Assembly (NCBI RefSeq): GCF_023227765.1
Contig: NZ_JALKBZ010000027.1
Coordinates: 1 to 36,059 of the forward strand
Origin: Fuchsiella alkaliacetigena
GTDB taxonomy: Bacteria > Bacillota > Halanaerobiia > Halobacteroidales > Acetohalobiaceae
Length of the DNA: 36,059 bases
Direction of reading: 5' to 3'
Shown one piece after another: positions 32,838 through 36,059 of this stretch (the stretch's first letter is position 1; every line of letters starts with the position of its first letter). Below the pieces are notes generated by a model that saw only the letters and a program-made list of their open reading frames with translations, had not been told where the DNA came from and did not search any database. The position numbers were made by a program, and so were the translations under genes.

Positions 32838-33764
32838 ATGAGTGCTAAAGTAGGTATTCCAAAGTCTTTATTATACTTTTATTATTATCCTGCTTGGCGA
32901 AAGTTTTTTGAGGAGTTAGAAGTAGAGATAGTAGAGTCTCAAACAACTAATAAGTCTATAGTAGACCAAGGAGTAAAGCTGGCTGTGGATGAGGCCTGCT
33001 TTCCGGTTAAGGTCTGTTATGGGCATTTGATGGAGTTAAGAGAAAAGGTAGACTATATATTTTTACCTAGAGTAGTTAGTGTAACTAAAAAGGAGTATTT
33101 ATGTCCTAAATTAATGGGCTTACCGGATATGATCAAGAATAATATTGCTGACTTACCACCATTGATTACTCCTACTATTAATCATAATCAGAGCTGGCCA
33201 GCTCAGTTAAAAGCTAACTTAGAAATAGGATATTATTTTACTGATAGTAAGTTAGAGATCTTAAAGGCGCATTGGCAGGCTGCTCAGGCCTTAAAAAAAC
33301 ATCGTCAGCAGCTGCTGAAGTCAAATTTAGCTAATAATGAGGTTAATATTGCTGTTTTAGGCCATAGTTATCTATTATACGATGATTATATGAGCTTAGG
33401 AATTATTGAAAAACTAGAGGAGTTGGGAGTGGAGGTAGTAACTCCAGAAAACTTGAGTGAGAGTCAGATTGAACAAGGAGCTAGCAAGTTAACTAAAGAT
33501 CTGTTTTGGACCTTTAATAAAAAGATTATCGGGGCGGCCTATTATCTATTCAATAGAGCAGAGATTGATGGGATTATTCAGTTAGCTGCTTTTGGCTGCG
33601 GGCCCGATGCCTTGATCGGTGAGTTGATAGAGCGGCAGGCTAAAAGAAGAAGTGATGTGCATTTTATGACTTTGAACTTAGATGAACACACTGGCGAAGC
33701 AGGTTTGGAGACTAGGATAGAAGCCTTTGTAGATATGATAAAATGGGAGGCTAAAAGAGCATGA
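32838..33764 (+). CDS. Activase-associated DUF2229 protein, N-terminal half type
   Basis: The 308-residue protein is similar in pattern to the DUF2229 region found in large fused 'acyl-CoA dehydratase activase' proteins. It has the start VGIPKSLLYFYYYPAWRKFFEELEVEIVES, DEACFPVKVCYGH (two cysteines) and FLPRVVSVTKKEYLCPKLMGLPD. A C-terminal segment has QLAAFGCGPDALI and LDEHTGEAGLETRIEAFVDM. The cysteines suggest an iron-sulfur site. ATG 32838 follows AAAAGGAGG. It overlaps the next gene by four bases (ATGA). The true substrate is not known; no dehydratase subunit lies in the window. Confidence 0.85.
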   Translation: MSAKVGIPKSLLYFYYYPAWRKFFEELEVEIVESQTTNKSIVDQGVKLAVDEACFPVKVCYGHLMELREKVDYIFLPRVVSVTKKEYLCPKLMGLPDMIKNNIADLPPLITPTINHNQSWPAQLKANLEIGYYFTDSKLEILKAHWQAAQALKKHRQQLLKSNLANNEVNIAVLGHSYLLYDDYMSLGIIEKLEELGVEVVTPENLSESQIEQGASKLTKDLFWTFNKKIIGAAYYLFNRAEIDGIIQLAAFGCGPDALIGELIERQAKRRSDVHFMTLNLDEHTGEAGLETRIEAFVDMIKWEAKRA

Positions 33765-34861
33765 AAGTAACCTTTCCTCATATGGGAAATCTCAATATTT
33801 CGGTTAAATCGTTTTTCAAAAACTTAGGTTTAGATGTTTTAGAACCCCCGCCAATTACTAAACGGACTTTGGATTTAGGGGTTAAATATGCTCCGGAGTT
33901 TGCTTGTTTGCCTTTAAAGATTAATATCGGCAACTATATAGAAGCTTTGGAGGCTGGGGCAGATACTATTATTATGGGTGGGGGAATAGGGCCCTGTAGA
34001 TTCGGCTACTATGCCGAAGTCCAAAAAGAGATCTTAAACGATTTAAACTACGATTATCAGATGTTAGTTTTAGAGCCCTTTCAGAGTGGTTGGAAGCACT
34101 TTTTAAAGCAGCTTAAGTTCTTATTTAAGCATACCTCTTGGTGGAAGCTACGCTCTGCTTGGCGAGTAGCTTGGAGAAAGTGTCAGTTAATAGATGAAGC
34201 AACTAAGTATGTTAATCAAATGAGAGCCTATGCTGTACAGCCTAAACGAGTGACCGAAATTTATGATGACTGCTTGGAGGAGTTAGCAGCTAATGACGAT
34301 ATTGAGGAACTAGAAAGCAGTTTAAAGCAGATGAAAAATAAAATTTTGGACTTGGAGCTAGATAGAGATAGAGAGCCTTTGCGAGTAGGGATAGTAGGGG
34401 AGATCTATGTTGTCTTAGAGTCCTTTACCAATCTCAATGTTGAAAAGAAATTAGGAGAGCTGGGAGTTATAGTTGATCGTTCTATCTATCTCAGTGATTG
34501 GATTAGCGAGCACATATTTAATACAGCTCAGAGCCAGGCAGAACACAAGCGTTTAGAAAAACTAGCTGAACCCTATTTAGAACACTTTGTAGGTGGACAT
34601 GGTTTGGAAAGTATAGGTAGAGTAGTCGATTATGCTGAGCAAGGCTACGATGGAGCAGTACAGCTAGCTCCCTTTACCTGTATGCCTGAAATAGTAGCGC
34701 AAAGTATTTTACCTGAACTGAGTAAGGACTATGGTTTGCCAGTATTATCTTTAATATTAGATGAGCATACTGGCGAGGCAGGGGTTATTACTAGATTGGA
34801 AGCCTTTGTTGATTTATTGAGTAGAAAACGAAACGAAGAGAAAGGAGAACAGGTAGTATGA
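33761..34861 (+). CDS. Activase-associated protein, 2-hydroxyacyl-CoA dehydratase-like
   Basis: The 366-residue protein begins VTFPHMGNLNISVKSFFKNLGLDVLEPPPITKRTLDLGVKYAPEFACLPLKINIGNYIEALEAGADTIIMGGGIGPCRFGYYAEVQ. This corresponds to the C-terminal part of the fused activase/DUF2229 proteins. Cysteines in EFACLP, GPCRFGYY and PFTCMPE may hold a cluster, and the LDEHTGEAGVITRLEAFVDLL ending repeats that of the preceding gene, so the two are paralogous halves. It overlaps both neighbours by four bases (ATGA), implying translational coupling and a stoichiometric complex. Confidence 0.85.
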   Translation: MKVTFPHMGNLNISVKSFFKNLGLDVLEPPPITKRTLDLGVKYAPEFACLPLKINIGNYIEALEAGADTIIMGGGIGPCRFGYYAEVQKEILNDLNYDYQMLVLEPFQSGWKHFLKQLKFLFKHTSWWKLRSAWRVAWRKCQLIDEATKYVNQMRAYAVQPKRVTEIYDDCLEELAANDDIEELESSLKQMKNKILDLELDRDREPLRVGIVGEIYVVLESFTNLNVEKKLGELGVIVDRSIYLSDWISEHIFNTAQSQAEHKRLEKLAEPYLEHFVGGHGLESIGRVVDYAEQGYDGAVQLAPFTCMPEIVAQSILPELSKDYGLPVLSLILDEHTGEAGVITRLEAFVDLLSRKRNEEKGEQVV

Positions 34862-35808
34862 AGGCCTATTTAGGAATTGATGTAGGTTCGGTTAGTACTA
34901 ACTTAGTCTTAACTAATCAAAATCAAGAGGTTTTAGAAAAGCTATACTTACGAACTCAGGGTCGACCGATAGATATTATTCAGTCAGGACTGGAGCAGCT
35001 AAAGCCTAAAGTAGGTGATTTGCAGATCAAGGGAGTCGGCACCACCGGTAGTGCTAGAAACCTAGCCGGAGTGATGGTAGGAGCCGATGTAGTTAAGAAT
35101 GAAATTACGGCTCATGCAGTGGCAGCTTCGCAGATGGTATCAGGAGTACGGACGGTATTAGAGATTGGCGGTCAGGATTCCAAAATTATAATTTTAAGAG
35201 AGGGAGTAGTGACCGACTTTGCTATGAATACCGTTTGTGCTGCGGGAACAGGCTCCTTTTTAGATCAGCAGGCCAGCAGATTAGGAATTCCTATTGAGGA
35301 CTTTGGAGACTTAGCTTTAGAGGCTGAAGAAGGAGTTAGAGTTGCTGGACGTTGTTCTGTATTTGCAGAATCTGATATGATCCATAAGCAGCAGTTAGGT
35401 CACTGTACTGAGGATATAATTGCTGGTCTCTGTGAGGCTCTGGTGAGAAACTATTTAAATAATGTCGGTCAGGGTAAGGAGATATTGGAACCAATTATCT
35501 TTCAAGGAGGAGTAGCAGCTAATGCCGGGATTAAAAAAGCCTTTGCTGAAGAGTTATCAGCAGATATTCATGTGCCTGAACATTATAATGTAATGGGGGC
35601 CCTAGGAGCTGCTATTTTAGCCCAGGAACAGGTGAAAAATAAACAGCAGAGTAGCTTTAAAGGGTTTGCTGTCACTGAATTCGATTATGATGTTAGCAGC
35701 TTTGAATGCAATTCATGTCCGAACTACTGTGAAATTATTAATATTTATCAACAAGAAGAATTGATAGCTAGATGGGGGTCTAAATGTACTAGGTGGGAAG
35801 CGATTTGA
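34858..35808 (+). CDS. CoA-substrate-specific enzyme activase (BcrAD/BadFG ATPase)
   Basis: This ASKHA-fold ATPase transfers an electron at low potential to a partner enzyme, like HgdC of 2-hydroxyglutaryl-CoA dehydratase. The product is 316 residues. The ATPase motifs are GIDVGSVSTNLV (6-17), GGQDSK and the GGVAANAG region. Cys127 (in NTVCAAGTGSF) and Cys166 (in GRCSVFAESDM) coincide with the positions of the two HgdC cysteines that bridge a [4Fe-4S] cluster in the dimer. A C-terminal extension of about 35 residues adds CNSCPNYCEI...GSKC, a cysteine motif found in long fused activases. It overlaps the previous gene by four bases. Substrate enzyme unknown. Confidence 0.93.
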   Translation: MKAYLGIDVGSVSTNLVLTNQNQEVLEKLYLRTQGRPIDIIQSGLEQLKPKVGDLQIKGVGTTGSARNLAGVMVGADVVKNEITAHAVAASQMVSGVRTVLEIGGQDSKIIILREGVVTDFAMNTVCAAGTGSFLDQQASRLGIPIEDFGDLALEAEEGVRVAGRCSVFAESDMIHKQQLGHCTEDIIAGLCEALVRNYLNNVGQGKEILEPIIFQGGVAANAGIKKAFAEELSADIHVPEHYNVMGALGAAILAQEQVKNKQQSSFKGFAVTEFDYDVSSFECNSCPNYCEIINIYQQEELIARWGSKCTRWEAI

Positions 35809-35986
35809 TTAGCGGCAATATGGTTATAAAGTTCAGTTGATAAAGGACAGAGGATAAAGGATAGATAAAGTTCAAAAGATTAAAACCCACCTAAAACCTT
35901 AGTCAAAATTAAGCTTTAATTTAAGTTTAGGATAATAATTTTAATTTTTTATAAATTCGTTGAAACTTACGAAATAGAGTATTGTG

Positions 35987-36046
35987 ACGCCCCCTATTGA
36001 TGTTGGACAAAAGGTTAGTTAACACTTTATAATAATTATAGGGGGT
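35987..36046 (+). promoter_or_regulatory. Promoter with flanking inverted repeat before the next gene
   Basis: CCCCCTAT (35990-35997) and ATAGGGGG (36038-36045) form an inverted repeat. Between them lie TTGGAC (36003-36008) and a perfect TATAAT (36028-36033), 19 bases apart (18 if TGGACA is the -35). Transcription would start near 36040, so the left arm is not transcribed; a protein-binding operator is more likely than an RNA stem. The remaining 35809-35986 is AT-rich with short direct repeats (ATAAAGGA) and a partial AGTTCAAAAG motif, nothing more. Confidence 0.5.
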
Positions 36047-36054
36047 AAAAAATA

Positions 36055-36059
36055 ATGCC
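36055..36059 (+). CDS. Start of the next gene (cut by the window end)
   Basis: ATG at 36055 lies eight bases after GGGGGT (36041-36046) and about 15 bases downstream of the predicted transcription start. Only five bases are present, so nothing can be said of the product. Confidence 0.4.

Noticed and set aside
1-36059. tRNA or rRNA genes
   Set aside because: No rRNA-like stretch or cloverleaf with GTTCGAATC-type T arm was noticed in the intergenic gaps.

Overview
The window comes from an AT-rich, endospore-forming, anaerobic Gram-positive bacterium. It carries gpr, spoIIP, the dacF-spoIIA-sigF block and the spoVA operon, plus the Clostridia-type order lepA-hemW-hrcA-grpE-dnaK-dnaJ-prmA-rsmE-mtaB-hinT-yqeY. 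Strongly acidic tails or segments on DnaK, GrpE and SpoVAD, together with the overall style of the proteins, suggest a halophilic lineage such as Halanaerobiales. That placement is an inference from the sequence, not a database match.

Layout. 1-3030: a small holin-like membrane protein, germination protease Gpr and SpoIIP. 3030-6040: lepA-hemW behind a near-consensus vegetative promoter. 6100-14510: heat-shock operon with a CIRCE operator, running into ribosome and tRNA modification genes and hinT. 14700-18100: yqeY, then nfeD-floA and a small coiled-coil protein. 18280-22200: two large c-di-GMP-type signalling proteins (PAS/GAF/GGDEF/HD-GYP and membrane GGDEF/HD-GYP), tail to tail with overlapping stop codons. 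22340-23434: a leftward DUF421-DUF4363 pair. 24114-26989: dacF-spoIIAA-spoIIAB-sigF, closed by a terminator. 27044-32102: spoVA operon (small membrane protein, AC, AD, AE, AEa, AF) behind a sigma-G-like promoter. 32112-35808: a ZIP-like transporter and a three-gene set for an ATP-dependent dehydratase-activase system. 35809-36059: promoter region and the first codon of the next gene.

The most unusual content is non-coding. Two long intergenic elements (about 23502-23939 and 29358-30040) each have imperfect terminal inverted repeats and share an about 180-nt long-hairpin domain (A). Domain A's stems differ between copies by compensatory base-pair changes while its loops stay nearly identical, which is the mark of a selected RNA (or single-stranded DNA) fold. 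After domain A each element carries a different structured domain (B). In the second element, domain B holds two directly repeated 68-nt units around a central hairpin, the whole closed by a perfect 15-bp stem. Element 1 lies just upstream of the dacF/spoIIA promoter; element 2 sits inside the spoVA operon between spoVAE and spoVAEa. I do not recognise the family. It could be a large modular structured RNA or a non-autonomous mobile element that carries one.

How the genes fit together: the window combines protein quality control and translation maintenance (lepA, hrcA operon, prmA, rsmE, mtaB) with forespore development (SigF switch, SpoIIP engulfment hydrolase, DacF, SpoVA dipicolinate channel, Gpr for germination). 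The unrelated signalling and activase genes lie between and after these blocks.
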